This document shows, in pieces, positions 17,194 to 27,150 of a stretch of 59,344 nucleotides of DNA. The DNA comes from an uncultured Clostridia bacterium (GTDB lineage Bacteria; Bacillota; Clostridia; TANB77; CAG-508), in NCBI GenBank assembly GCA_944390405.1, contig CALXPS010000006.1:1-59344 (forward strand), written 5' to 3'. Position 1 is the first letter of the stretch, and each line of letters opens with the position of its first letter. The notes beneath the pieces are model-generated. The model saw only the letters and a list, made by a program, of their open reading frames with translations, ran no database searches and had not been told where the DNA came from. The position numbers were made by a program, and so were the translations under genes.

Positions 17194-17270
17194 GGCGAGA
17201 TAGCTCAGTTGGCTAGAGCATTCGGTTCATACCCGACAGGTCGGTGGTTCGAATCCACTTCTCGCTACCA
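17194..17270 (+). tRNA. tRNA-Met (CAT), elongator type
   Basis: A 77-nt cloverleaf. Acceptor stem GGCGAGA pairs with TCTCGCT, the D arm is GCTC...GAGC, the anticodon loop is TTCATAC with anticodon CAT, the T arm is GGTGGTTCGAATCCACT, and CCA is encoded. Pairing at 1-72 (G-U) argues against an initiator tRNA. tRNA-Ile2 (lysidine) cannot be fully excluded, but the body looks like elongator Met. Confidence 0.92.
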
Positions 17271-17272
17271 AT

Positions 17273-17304
17273 AAAAATAGTGTGCTATGTGGCACACTAT
17301 TTTT
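17273..17304. terminator. Bidirectional terminator between tRNA-Met and ssrA
   Basis: AAAAATAGTGTGC pairs perfectly with GCACACTATTTTT across a 6-nt loop. It has A- and T-rich flanks on both sides and serves the tRNA and the oppositely oriented tmRNA. Confidence 0.9.
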
Positions 17305-17342
17305 GTTATGGTTTGATGTCAATATCTATAATCTTTTATATT

Positions 17343-17697
17343 TGGTGGAGATGGAGGGAGTCGAACCCTCGTCCAATATTCTATTCATATAAACTTCTAC
17401 GAGTGTAGTTTATTATTTAAAATTCCCTCTAATCTAGGCAAATAAACACGCCTATGATTTTTGGTAGCCTTTAATTACCCATTATTCACAAGGCAATGAA
17501 TAATTTCGTTTCCTACTTTAATCGACGCCTTATCTGTACCAGTAGGCCTTACAGTAAGACGACGTTGCGACTAGGCAGCGTATGCTAATTCTTTATCAGC
17601 GTTTATTTTTATTTCGCTTTTTTTAAGTGGCCAAAGCGACCATCCACTACTCGCTATTCATACTTCAAAAATACTGTCGAAACCAAAATACATCCCC
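17343..17697 (-). ncRNA. ssrA: tmRNA (ssrA), 355 nt
   Basis: The 5' end GGGGATGTATTTTGGTTTCG (17697 downward) and the 3' end with T arm GGGTTCGACTCCC and encoded CCA form the tRNA-like domain. tmRNA rescues stalled ribosomes and tags the nascent protein. The tag frame ends ...GCTGATAAAGAATTAGCA TAC GCT GCC TAG, that is ADKELAYAA, open upstream to at least SEIKIN. The AYAA end differs from the common ALAA. It has its own promoter. Confidence 0.95.
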
Positions 17698-17709
17698 ATG
17701 TACATATAT

Positions 17710-17738
17710 ATTATACTACTTTTTTTTAATTTGTACAA
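17710..17738 (-). promoter_or_regulatory. Sigma-A promoter of ssrA
   Basis: On the reverse strand, TTGTAC (17738-17733), a 17-bp spacer and TATAAT (17715-17710), 12 bp before the tmRNA 5' end. Confidence 0.85.
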
Positions 17739-17739
17739 T

Positions 17740-17765
17740 AAAAGAGAACTAAAAAGTTCTCTTTT
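17740..17765 (-). terminator. Terminator after the 109-aa gene
   Basis: AAAAGAGAAC pairs with GTTCTCTTTT across a 6-nt loop, 30 bp past the stop at 17796, separating this gene from ssrA. Confidence 0.85.
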
Positions 17766-17795
17766 CTAATATATTCCTTAATTTGTTGAATATGA

Positions 17796-18125
17796 CTAGT
17801 TGTTTGCTTTATTCTTTTTTCCAAATGTTATGTCTTGGAATAAGAAGTTTTTAAACCCTTGCCATGTTACTTCTTGATGTAAGAATTCATTTATTTCGTC
17901 TTCAATTTTTTGTTGATATGGTGTTAATTCTACTTTTATCTCATAAGTTAAAATTCCTCTTAGTTTAGACCAAAATGATTGTTTTGCTGGTAGATTGGTT
18001 TTTGTTTCACATACCTTAAAAGTAGAGTTTTCTGTTCCATTTCCACAGTTTTCTACTGTTCCACCATTTTCGCCTACTTCTCCACCATTTCCTTCTAACG
18101 GAATAAATTTTGATACTTCTTTCAT
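17796..18125 (-). CDS. Conserved-looking hypothetical protein, 109 aa
   Basis: The start is ATG at 18125 behind AAAGGGAGG, giving MKEVSKFIPLEGNGG. A longer in-frame start at 18179 lacks a good ribosome site. Residues about 10-32 form a Gly/Asn/Glu-rich segment (GGEVGENGGTVENCGNG). The C-terminal part is an amphipathic domain with FWSKLRGILTYEIKVELTP, then KIEDEINEFLHQEVTW and FKNFLFQDITFGKK. There is no signal peptide or membrane helix. I cannot assign a function. Confidence 0.65.
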   Translation of the reverse strand: MKEVSKFIPLEGNGGEVGENGGTVENCGNGTENSTFKVCETKTNLPAKQSFWSKLRGILTYEIKVELTPYQQKIEDEINEFLHQEVTWQGFKNFLFQDITFGKKNKANN

Positions 18126-18293
18126 TATTTTTTCCTCCCTTTTAAAGTATTTTCGAGATTTTTCTTTAGTATTAATCATGAGTGATAAATCTCTTACATC
18201 TTCATATAAATTTATACTACATTTTTAATCAATAATCAATAGTTTTTTACAATATTTTCTTTACATTTTTGTTACAATATTGTTACATTTTTG

Positions 18294-19584
18294 TTACATT
18301 TTTCCAATTAGTTCTAGACCTTGGCGTTCTAAGATTTGAACAGTTTCTATTGTATTTTCTAAGTTGTCTCCTCTAGCTTTAACTTTTATATAGTTTGTTG
18401 TATGACCTTCTATATAATTTCCCTGTGTTTTTGTTTCAAATAGTACATCTAACTCTTTTCCTACATATTTTTCTAAAAATTCTATTTCATTCTTATTTGA
18501 CAATTCTATTAGGATATTGCTTCTTTTTTCTTTCGTTTTTGCATCTATCTGCTCTTTCATTTTTGCTGCAACTGTTCCTTTTCTTGGCGAGTATTTGAAT
18601 ATATGCATTTTACTAAATTTTATTTTTTTAAGAAATTCATATGTTTTATTAAATTCTTCTTCCGTTTCTCCCGGAAAACCTACTATTATATCTGTTGTTA
18701 GTGCAACATTTGGAAATTTTTTTCTTAATAAATTTACACCTTTTTCAAATTCCTCTATTGTATATTTTCTATTCATTCTTTTTAAAGTATCATTGCATCC
18801 ACTTTGCAAAGATAAATGAAAATGATCACATATTTTATCTACATTTCCTAATCTTTTTACAAATTCTTCAGTTATAAGGTTTGGTTCCAATGAACCTAAT
18901 CTTATTCTTTTTAATCCTTCTACTTTATTTATTTGTTCTAATAGGTCTATTAATCTTGTTTCATCTGCAAAATCCTTACCATATGATGCAACATGTATTC
19001 CAGTTATTACAACTTCTTTTATTCCCTTTTTTACAATTTCTTGTATTTCTTTTATTACACTTTCTGGTTTTCTACTTCTTACTCTCCCTTTTGCATATGG
19101 GATTATACAGTATGAGCAAAAATTATTACAACCATCTTGAACTTTTATAACCGCTCTTGTTTTCTCTGTATATGTTATTGTTCCAAAATCTTGAAATTCT
19201 TTTTCTTCCTCAATTTTTCCTACTTTTTCCTGCTTTCCATTTGAGTAGTTTTCAACTATATGCACTATGTTGTTTTTTTCTGAATTACCTATTATTATGT
19301 CCAACTCTTCTATTTTTTCTAGCTCTTCTTTACTTATCTGTGCATAGCACCCTGTTGCAACTACTATTGATTCATTATTTTTCTGCTTTGCTTGTCTTAT
19401 AATTTGTCTTGATTTTTTATCTGCCATACTTGTAACAGTACAAGTATTTATTACATAGATATCAGCTTTTGAATCAAATTCTACTGTTTTGTAGCCTGCC
19501 TCTATAAATTTTTGTGCTATAGCATTTGTTTCATATTGATTTACTTTACATCCGTAATGTGTAAAATGCTACTTTTTTTTGCAT
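18294..19584 (-). CDS. mtaB: tRNA t6A37 methylthiotransferase MtaB, via +1 frameshift at CGGA
   Basis: A radical-SAM enzyme converting t6A to ms2t6A at position 37 of ANN-decoding tRNAs. The start is ATG at 19584 (site AAAGGAG) and reads MQKKVAFYTL. The next codon is CGG (19554-19552) and the frame stops two codons later. Skipping one C gives GCKVNQYETN, the canonical N-terminus with its first cluster cysteine. It continues INTCTVTS, TGCYAQ and the radical-SAM motif CNNFCSYC (about residues 155-162), with a C-terminal TRAM-like region. Total is about 429 aa, normal for MtaB, with no other lesion. Without recoding the first catalytic Cys would be lost. Confidence 0.85.
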
Positions 19585-19604
19585 GTTTCATTCTCCTTTT
19601 AGTT

Positions 19605-21851
19605 TTATTCATTTTCCATTGGTATAGCTGATTGCGTTTCTTGTGTTGGTTTTGCCATTTTTAGTTCCTGCCATCTTTCTTCTGTTATTAGTGTTTTTCT
19701 AGGCTTGCTACCTTCATATCCAGATATTATACCTCTAGCTTCCATTTGGTCTATTATTCTTCCTGCCCTTGTATATCCTATTTTGAATCTTCTTTGTAAA
19801 CCAGATGCTGATATTTGTCCCATATTAACAGCCATATCTATCGCATCCATTAAGAATTCATCTGTATCATCTTCTTCATCTGCTTCTAGTTCTTGGTCTG
19901 TTGAATTTGCTTTTTCTATTTTCTCTATAATGTCATCGCTATATGATGGACCTCCATTATTCTTTAAGAAAGTTACTATTTTTTCAACTTCTCCATCTGA
20001 TATGAATGCACCTTGAACTCTTTGTGGTTTTATTGTGCCTGATGGATAAAATAGCATGTCTCCTTTTCCTAATAGTTTTTCAGCACCTATTGAGTCTATA
20101 ATTGTTCTTGAATCTACTCCTGATGTTACTGCAAATGCAATTCTACTTGCGATGTTTGCTTTTATAACACCTGTAATTACATCTACAGATGGTCTTTGAG
20201 TTGCTATTACTAAATGCATACCTGCTGCTCTTGCCATTTGTGCTAGTCTACATATTGCATCTTCTACATCTTTTGCAGCTACCATCATTAAATCGGCAAG
20301 CTCGTCTATTATTATAACTATTTGTGGTAGTTTTTCACCTATTCCTTCTTCTTCTAATGCCTCATTATATCCTGATATATCCCTCACATTTTTTTCTGCA
20401 AATAGGTGATATCTGTTTACCATTTCTTGTACTGCCCAAGCTAATGCTCCTGCTGCTTTTTTAGGGTCTGTAACTACTGGTATTAACAAATGTGGTATTC
20501 CATTATATACTGATAGTTCTACTACTTTAGGGTCTACCATCACTAGTTTTACTTCACTTGGTTTTGCCTTGTAAATAATACTTGTAATTAGTGTATTTAT
20601 ACATACACTCTTTCCTGAACCTGTACTTCCTGCTATTAAAACGTGTGGCATTTTTGCTATATCTGTTACAATTACATCTCCTGCTACATCTTTTCCTACT
20701 GCAAATGATAATTTTGATTTTGCATTTTGGAATTTTTCATCTGCTATTATGTCTCTTAGAACTACCATGTTTTTTTCTTTGTTTGGTATTTCTATTCCTA
20801 CAGCTTGTTTTCCTGGTATTGGAGCTTCAATTCTTATACTTTCTGCTGCTAAGTTTAATGCTATATCATCTGCCAAGTTTGCTATTTTGCTTACTCTTAC
20901 ACCTTCTGCTGGTTTTAATTCATAACGTGTAATTGTTGGACCTACTGATACATTTTCTACCTTTGCCGCTACGCCAAAACTATGTAAAGTTCTTTGTAAT
21001 TTGCTTGCAGTATCTGTTATTGCTTTTTTACTATTTTTTGCTGTAGATTTTCCTTCATTTAAAAATTCAATTGGAGGAAATTCATAATTTTGGTCTTCTA
21101 CAGTTAATGTATGTTCTAAAGTTAAAACTTCTTTTGATTTATCTTCTTTAACTTCTTCTTGCTTTTGGAATAATTCACCATTTGTATCGTTTTCCATTTG
21201 TATATTTAATTGATTGTCTAAAACTTCTGCTTCTTTTCTGGCTAATTCTTTTATTGCTTTTTTACTTTGTTCTTTTTCTTTGAATTTTATGATATTGCTT
21301 TTAATACCAGAAATTTTAGGTTCTATTTCTTCTTCCTCTTCATATTCTTTTCTATCTTTAGTTCTATGAACTTTTCGTTCTGAATTTCTTTCTTTTCTTT
21401 CTTCTACTATTTCTTTTACTTTTTCAGCTGGTTTAATTCCATACATGAAAACTGCAAGAATTATTATAATTCCTACTGAGACAATTACTGTAGCTGCTTT
21501 TCCTATTAGTCCTATAAAATAATCTGTAATTGTTCTTCCTACAATTCCTGTATTTCCATTAAATACAGTTATTATTGTTGCTATTGCAAAAACTAAAGCT
21601 AAATATTGTACTATTTTTACAAATATTCTTCTTTTGTCCTCCTCACATGCAACATTTACAGCAGCAGCAAATATAGCTATCGGTATTAAATATTCAATCC
21701 ACCCAATTGCGTATTCTAAATGAGGCATTATGTTTTGACCTATATAGCCTGGTTTTCCATATATTAATATTCCTAATACTATACTTACTACAAATAGTAA
21801 TACTACTTGAATATCTGCATTATTTTTTTGCTTTTTCTTTCTTCTTCCCAT
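19605..21851 (-). CDS. ftsK: DNA translocase FtsK/SpoIIIE, 748 aa
   Basis: A septal dsDNA pump for chromosome segregation; in spore-formers it also moves DNA into the forespore. The N-terminus has four transmembrane helices (about 15-165), then a charged linker. The motor domain carries Walker [13 protein letters not shown] (about 412-423) and Walker [15 protein letters not shown] (about 518-531). The C-terminal winged-helix gamma domain (about 680-740, [19 protein letters not shown]) binds the polarity sequences. The ATG follows AGGAAGGG. It lies 21 bp upstream of mtaB, probably co-transcribed. Confidence 0.95.
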   Translation of the reverse strand: MGRRKKKQKNNADIQVVLLFVVSIVLGILIYGKPGYIGQNIMPHLEYAIGWIEYLIPIAIFAAAVNVACEEDKRRIFVKIVQYLALVFAIATIITVFNGNTGIVGRTITDYFIGLIGKAATVIVSVGIIIILAVFMYGIKPAEKVKEIVEERKERNSERKVHRTKDRKEYEEEEEIEPKISGIKSNIIKFKEKEQSKKAIKELARKEAEVLDNQLNIQMENDTNGELFQKQEEVKEDKSKEVLTLEHTLTVEDQNYEFPPIEFLNEGKSTAKNSKKAITDTASKLQRTLHSFGVAAKVENVSVGPTITRYELKPAEGVRVSKIANLADDIALNLAAESIRIEAPIPGKQAVGIEIPNKEKNMVVLRDIIADEKFQNAKSKLSFAVGKDVAGDVIVTDIAKMPHVLIAGSTGSGKSVCINTLITSIIYKAKPSEVKLVMVDPKVVELSVYNGIPHLLIPVVTDPKKAAGALAWAVQEMVNRYHLFAEKNVRDISGYNEALEEEGIGEKLPQIVIIIDELADLMMVAAKDVEDAICRLAQMARAAGMHLVIATQRPSVDVITGVIKANIASRIAFAVTSGVDSRTIIDSIGAEKLLGKGDMLFYPSGTIKPQRVQGAFISDGEVEKIVTFLKNNGGPSYSDDIIEKIEKANSTDQELEADEEDDTDEFLMDAIDMAVNMGQISASGLQRRFKIGYTRAGRIIDQMEARGIISGYEGSKPRKTLITEERWQELKMAKPTQETQSAIPMENE

Positions 21852-21913
21852 ATTTACCCTTCCTATTTAATAAAAAGTCAGAACTTTTTTAATATTTCTG
21901 ACTTTCAGATATT

Positions 21914-22372
21914 TTATTTTAATTCATCTCTATTTTGCTTAATTGTTTTTAATGCTTCATTGATAGAAGAATTAATATTATGTATTGCATTCTCTAGATT
22001 TTCTAGTATTTCATCTGCATAGTCTTTTGTTCCTTTTGTAATTTCTCTAGACATTTCATTTGCAGTCTCTATTATCTCAGCTTTTTGCTCATATGCTTTT
22101 CTTGTAATTTCATGCTCATCTATCATTGATATAATTCTATTTTCAGCTTCTCTTACTATATCATCAGCCTCTTTTTGAGCTTCTTGTAATATACGTCCTC
22201 TTTCCTCTTTTATCCATTTAGCTTGTTTCAATTCATCTGGAAGTTTTAATCTTATATCTTTTATTATTTCTAGTACTTCCTCTTTATCTACTATTGCTTT
22301 TTCTGTAAACGGAACAGATTTACTTCTTTCTAATATATCTTCTAATGTTTCTAATAATGTAAAAATCTCCAT
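21914..22372 (-). CDS. Coiled-coil protein encoded after rsmD, 152 aa
   Basis: The start is ATG at 22372 (MEIFTLLETLEDILERSK), since AAAGGAG sits just upstream; a longer frame to 22429 overlaps rsmD without a ribosome site. The protein is almost entirely helical. It has a V/F-ATPase subunit-like coiled coil (about 60-150), including GRILQEAQKEADDIVREAE, resembling the ATPase B-subunit-like proteins common next to rsmD/coaD in Clostridia. No membrane anchor is visible. The function is unknown. The rsmD stop codon is 4 nt upstream and its last codons form this gene's ribosome site, so the two are coupled. Confidence 0.65.
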   Translation of the reverse strand: MEIFTLLETLEDILERSKSVPFTEKAIVDKEEVLEIIKDIRLKLPDELKQAKWIKEERGRILQEAQKEADDIVREAENRIISMIDEHEITRKAYEQKAEIIETANEMSREITKGTKDYADEILENLENAIHNINSSINEALKTIKQNRDELK

Positions 22373-22376
22373 GTTT

Positions 22377-22931
22377 TTACTCCTTTCGAATAAATATGAG
22401 TATGACTCGCCCATATATCCTTTTATCAAAAATTTGAATGTCTTCTTTTTTTATTGTTTCTTCTTTATTTGCATCGTCTGTTTCTAATATTATTATTCCT
22501 TCTTTTGATAATAAGTTTAGCTCTATAATTTGTTCTATTGCCTTATTTGCGAAATCAGTTTTATATGGAGGGTCTAAAAATATTATATCGAATTTTTGAT
22601 TGTTTTTTGCTAAATATTTTAGTGCTAATAAATAGTCTTTTTTCAATACTATTGATTTATCTGTACATTTTGTGTTTTCTATATTTGTTTTTATTACTTG
22701 TATTGCATCAATTGAATTATCACAAAATGTAGCTGTTTCTGCTCCTCTACTTATTGCCTCTATTCCTAATGCCCCACTACCTGCAAATAAATCTAATACC
22801 CTTTTCCCCGGTATATCAAATTGTATTATATTAAATAGAGCTTCTTTTACTCTATCTAAAGTAGGTCTAGTATTCATTCCTTCTAGCGAAACTAATTTTT
22901 TGCCCCTAGCCTTTCCACTAATTACCCTCAT
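22377..22931 (-). CDS. rsmD: 16S rRNA (guanine966-N2)-methyltransferase RsmD, 184 aa
   Basis: An SAM-dependent N2-methylation enzyme for G966 of 16S rRNA. The N-terminal MRVISGKARGKKL, SAM motif VLDLFAGSGALGIEAISRG (about 43-61) and catalytic FLDPPYK (about 119-125) are canonical, and the length is typical. It is the first gene of a short operon with the coiled-coil protein. Confidence 0.95.
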   Translation of the reverse strand: MRVISGKARGKKLVSLEGMNTRPTLDRVKEALFNIIQFDIPGKRVLDLFAGSGALGIEAISRGAETATFCDNSIDAIQVIKTNIENTKCTDKSIVLKKDYLLALKYLAKNNQKFDIIFLDPPYKTDFANKAIEQIIELNLLSKEGIIILETDDANKEETIKKEDIQIFDKRIYGRVILIFIRKE

Positions 22932-23106
22932 ATAATTCCTCGTTTTATTGTCTACATATATTTTATTCGTTTTTTTGGATATGTCAAGAACATTAACAAA
23001 AATGTAATATTAATTTAATATTCCTGTAATAAATCTGTTTTATTTCTGTTATATTATACCTTATTTTGTAATATTTATCAATAGGTAGGTTGAAAGTTTT
23101 TTAACT

Positions 23107-24687
23107 TTACCAATCACTTAACTTAACAACTACCGTACCATTAATTACTTTTATACCATCCTTTTCTGGATAATATTTCATAGTTTTAAATTCATCTGAC
23201 TCCAATATATCTCTAGATTCTGCTTCGCTTACTAAGTTAAGATTTGCACCAACATATTGATAGAATATTTTTCTCCAACTGTCTAAATTTCCCCACCAAA
23301 TTGTTGAATTTTTTGAAATAAATCCCCAACTTCTATCAAATATTTTTTTAGCTTCTATTGTTGTATTCTCTCTATTTAAATATGAATTGTTTTCTAATCC
23401 TCCTAAAAGTAATACTGGCATATCTGGAGTATATTCATCTATTTCTTCGATATGTGTTACCAATCTTGAAGCTGTATTTACTGCTTGGTTTTGCATAGTT
23501 TGTATTGCAATATATGAAGCATTGTCTTGCCATGTATAGTTCCAAGCAATTAGTAAACTGCAACCTACTACAATATATTTAGCACTTCTTGATATCTTAT
23601 CTTTAGGTAATAGCTCCAATATTTTGAAGAATATTGGAAAAATATATATCATTGAACACGCCATAAGTATATGTACGTCCACATCTGGTACTACAATTTC
23701 TACTATTCCAAAGCATATTGGTGCAATAGCAAGTAAAAGTACCAATAATACAATATTTACTGGGTTTTTATATACCTTATTTTTTATAATAATATATAGT
23801 AACACAACTAGTATGATTGCAAATATTATAATGTACAAAATATTTGTATTCCATATTGTGTTCGGTATCATATTATCATTAAAAAAATAATTGAAAAAGC
23901 TTTGATATGTTTCTGGCAATAGCTTAGGAATATTAAATAATATTGATCTACCGTTTATTGAATTTGCCCCACTATAACTACTCTCTGGTAAATTTGCAAT
24001 TAATAATATAGTATGTGAGATTACATAAAATAAAATAGCTCCTACAATTCCCATCAATATGTATTTAAATAATTTAATAAATATTTGCTTTGTTTCTTTC
24101 TTACTTAATATATCAATAATTAATGTAGCTACACACAATATCATTGTTACAGATAAATATGTTTGATACATTCCCATAGCAATAGCTACTAACAATCCAC
24201 TTAAGAAAATTGGCCATTTTTTATCTTCATATTTTGTAATTATATAAACTGCTAATGTAGCCAATAACATCCCTAAAATATACGCATCTGAACAATAAAA
24301 AAATGTCAAAGTTGCTGATATATTTGGTGCAACTACAAAGAGTATTACAATAATATATTTTAAATATCTGCTTTTTATTTTAAATATATCTATTACTAAA
24401 ATTACTGTTATTCCAAGGAAAGCACTGCTTAATAATGTTGCTAAAATTGGAGATACAATATTCCCCTTTATTGCTTGCATAAAATACAATCCAAACCTCA
24501 ATAGCATAGTTTCCCATATATCTGCTTGGTGATACATACTATTAATCAAAGTATCTGGACCAGTTATTATCAAAGAATATAGTTGAAAATGTATTATCAT
24601 AGAAGTAATAATTGTAACTAGAAAAATATTTCTTTTTTCCTTGTTATTTACTATTATTATGTCATTTAGTTTTAAAAGTTTTTTCAC
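23107..24687 (-). CDS. GtrII-like glucosyltransferase family membrane protein, 526 aa
   Basis: A polytopic membrane protein with 11-13 hydrophobic helices. The N-terminal region YSLIITGPDTLINSMYHQAD and the FFYCSDAYILGMLLA and AMGMYQTYLS segments resemble GtrII-type glucosyltransferases, which decorate surface polysaccharide from lipid-linked sugar. The last 120 residues form a soluble extracytoplasmic domain. The start is GTG at 24687 behind GAGGGGGA. No gtrA/gtrB genes are adjacent, so the acceptor is unknown. Confidence 0.65.
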   Translation of the reverse strand: MKKLLKLNDIIIVNNKEKRNIFLVTIITSMIIHFQLYSLIITGPDTLINSMYHQADIWETMLLRFGLYFMQAIKGNIVSPILATLLSSAFLGITVILVIDIFKIKSRYLKYIIVILFVVAPNISATLTFFYCSDAYILGMLLATLAVYIITKYEDKKWPIFLSGLLVAIAMGMYQTYLSVTMILCVATLIIDILSKKETKQIFIKLFKYILMGIVGAILFYVISHTILLIANLPESSYSGANSINGRSILFNIPKLLPETYQSFFNYFFNDNMIPNTIWNTNILYIIIFAIILVVLLYIIIKNKVYKNPVNIVLLVLLLAIAPICFGIVEIVVPDVDVHILMACSMIYIFPIFFKILELLPKDKISRSAKYIVVGCSLLIAWNYTWQDNASYIAIQTMQNQAVNTASRLVTHIEEIDEYTPDMPVLLLGGLENNSYLNRENTTIEAKKIFDRSWGFISKNSTIWWGNLDSWRKIFYQYVGANLNLVSEAESRDILESDEFKTMKYYPEKDGIKVINGTVVVKLSDW

Positions 24688-24721
24688 TAAATCCCCCTCA
24701 TAATATTTTTTTTAATATATA

Positions 24722-25348
24722 CTATTTTGTTCCAAATATTCTATCTCCTGCATCTCCTAATCCTGGTAATATGTATGCTTTTTCATTTAGTTTGTTATCT
24801 ATTGATGTTGTATATATTTGTACATCTGGATGTTTATCTTCTACTGCTTTTATGCCTTCTGGTGAGGCTATTATGCATAGGAATTTTAATTTAGTTACTC
24901 CTTTTTCTTTTAAAAGTTCTATTGCGTCTAATGCTGATCCTCCTGTTGCAAGCATTGGGTCTAATATTAGTACTTCTCTTTTTTCTATGTCTTTTGGTAC
25001 TTTAAAGAAATATACATTTGGCTTAAATGTTTCTTCATCTCTATACATCCCTATATGCCCTATCTTTGCATTTGGAACTACATTTATTATTCCATCTAAC
25101 ATTCCGGTTCCTGCTCTTAAAATTGGTACAAATGCATAGTTGTCTTCATTAATTTTTCTAACTTTCATTTTTTCCATTGGTGTTTCAATTTCTACTTCAT
25201 ATGTTTTTGCATCTTTCATTGCTTCATAACAAAGTAGTTCTCCAAGTTCTGAAATTATCTCCCTAAACTCCTTTGTTCCAGTCTTCTTATCCCTTAATAT
25301 CGCCAATTTGTGATCAATTAAAGGATGTTTCAACTCAACAGCTCTCAT
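24722..25348 (-). CDS. upp: Uracil phosphoribosyltransferase, 208 aa
   Basis: Salvages uracil to UMP using PRPP. The PRPP-binding motif LILDPMLATGGSA is near residues 127-139 and the uracil-binding GLGDAGDRIFGTK forms the C-terminus, both diagnostic. The ATG follows GGAGGGG. It lies 39 bp downstream of argS, probably in the same transcript. Confidence 0.97.
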   Translation of the reverse strand: MRAVELKHPLIDHKLAILRDKKTGTKEFREIISELGELLCYEAMKDAKTYEVEIETPMEKMKVRKINEDNYAFVPILRAGTGMLDGIINVVPNAKIGHIGMYRDEETFKPNVYFFKVPKDIEKREVLILDPMLATGGSALDAIELLKEKGVTKLKFLCIIASPEGIKAVEDKHPDVQIYTTSIDNKLNEKAYILPGLGDAGDRIFGTK

Positions 25349-25387
25349 AAAAATCCCCTCCTAATTTCCGATATCCGCCTTCTGATA

Positions 25388-27097
25388 TTACATCTTATTT
25401 GGCATTTCCATGCCCAACAATTCTACTCCTGATTTTAATACTATTCCTACACAGTATGTTAAGGCAAGTCTTATTTGTTGTATGCTTTCATCTTCTGCTA
25501 TTATTTTGTGTTCATTATAAAATGTGCTAAAACTTTGTGCTACATCTATTAAATATCTTGCAACTATAGATGGTTCGTTTTTTTGTGCAGCCATTTCTAC
25601 AAATTCATTAAATCTATACAATAGTTTTACTATTTCTACTGCTTCTCTTTCTTTTAAATTACTGAAGTTTAATTTTTCTAACTCTGGCGTATATGATGAT
25701 TTTTCTAGTAAGCTTCTTGTTCTTACATATATATATTGTATATATGGTCCGGTTTCTCCTTGGAAGTTTAATAGCATGTCCCAATCAAATATTTCATCTT
25801 TTATCCTACTGTTTGATAGATCATTAAATATGATTGCTCCTACTCCTACTTTTCTTGCTACATCTTGTTTATTTTCTAATTTTGGATTTTTTTCATCTAT
25901 AATTTTTTCTACTTTTTGTATTGCTTCTTTTAGTATGTCTTCTAGGAATATAGAGTTTCCTTTTCTTGAACCTATTTTTTCTCCGTCTTTGTCCACAACT
26001 AGTCCAAATGGTACATGTTCGCATCTACTTGCATATTCTGGATACCCCATTAGCTCTAAGACTTTAAAAACTTGTTTGAAATGTAATCTTTGTTCATTTC
26101 CTACTACATATATTGCTTTATCAAAATGATATTTGTTTATTCTATCTTTTAATGATGCTAAATCTCTTGTTGCATATATTGTTGTTCCTGCTGATGTTAT
26201 TATTATGCATGGTGGCATATCATATGCTTCTAGGTCTACTACTTGTGCTCCTTCTGATTCTTTTAGTAAATTCTTTTCTTTTAGTTCTTCTACTACTGCA
26301 TCCATTTTATCATTATAATATGCTTCTCCATTATATGAGTCAAATTTTGAATTTAATAGTTTATATGTTTTTTGATAGTTTTCTAAACTTATTTTTCTTA
26401 TCCATTCCCATGTTTCTACTTGTTTTTTGTTACCTTCTTCTAATTTTTTGAAGTATTCTCTTGCTTTTTCTGTTAATTCTGGTTTTTCTTTTTCTTCTTG
26501 GCAAAATCTTACATATATTTTTAATATGCTTTGGATTTCATTTTTAGTAAAGTCGTATTCATCTTTCCACATATCATATCCTGCCATTACTTTACCAAAC
26601 TGTAATCCCCAGTCTCCTAAATAATTTATGCCTACACTATTATATCCTAAAAAGTTATATATTTTATATAAAGCACCTCCTATTACAGTTGAACGCAAAT
26701 GTCCTATATGGAATGGTTTTGCTATATTAGGAGCTGAATAGTCTATTACTACATTCTTGCCTTGTCCAATATCACTTGAGCCATATTTTTCTTGCTTTTC
26801 TAAAACCTCTTTTATAACATTTTCAACTAATGTTTCTTTATTAATATGTATATTTAAGTATCCACCTACTATATCTATTTGTTGTATAATTTCTCCATCT
26901 ATTCCTATATTTTCTTTTATTTCTGCTGCAATTACAGGAGGTGCTTTTCTTAATGTTTTTGCTAGTTTGAAGCATGGAAAAGCATAATCTCCCAAATCAC
27001 TATTTGGTGGTATTTCTATATATGTTTCTAATTCTTTAACATCTATATCTGTAACTTTTGAGATTGCTTTTGCAATCTCGTTTTTAAAATTTATCAT
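25388..27097 (-). CDS. argS: Arginyl-tRNA synthetase, 569 aa
   Basis: A class I synthetase charging tRNA-Arg. The HIGH motif occurs as PFHIGHLRST (about 131-140), with an N-terminal Add-1 domain and a C-terminal anticodon-binding DALR domain ending LGMEMPNKM. The KMSKS-equivalent region reads KIGSRKGNSIFL. The length is normal. It is relevant to the CGG question because the set of tRNA-Arg species it charges would decide whether CGG is decodable. Confidence 0.96.
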   Translation of the reverse strand: MINFKNEIAKAISKVTDIDVKELETYIEIPPNSDLGDYAFPCFKLAKTLRKAPPVIAAEIKENIGIDGEIIQQIDIVGGYLNIHINKETLVENVIKEVLEKQEKYGSSDIGQGKNVVIDYSAPNIAKPFHIGHLRSTVIGGALYKIYNFLGYNSVGINYLGDWGLQFGKVMAGYDMWKDEYDFTKNEIQSILKIYVRFCQEEKEKPELTEKAREYFKKLEEGNKKQVETWEWIRKISLENYQKTYKLLNSKFDSYNGEAYYNDKMDAVVEELKEKNLLKESEGAQVVDLEAYDMPPCIIITSAGTTIYATRDLASLKDRINKYHFDKAIYVVGNEQRLHFKQVFKVLELMGYPEYASRCEHVPFGLVVDKDGEKIGSRKGNSIFLEDILKEAIQKVEKIIDEKNPKLENKQDVARKVGVGAIIFNDLSNSRIKDEIFDWDMLLNFQGETGPYIQYIYVRTRSLLEKSSYTPELEKLNFSNLKEREAVEIVKLLYRFNEFVEMAAQKNEPSIVARYLIDVAQSFSTFYNEHKIIAEDESIQQIRLALTYCVGIVLKSGVELLGMEMPNKM

Positions 27098-27150
27098 ATC
27101 TGCTCCTTTTTGTATATAACATTTTCATTATTCATTCACGAAAATCACGC

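Noticed and set aside
18256..18300. Repeated ttttgttaca words near the mtaB stop as a repeat array
   Set aside because: Three short imperfect copies in AT-rich sequence; too short to distinguish from chance.
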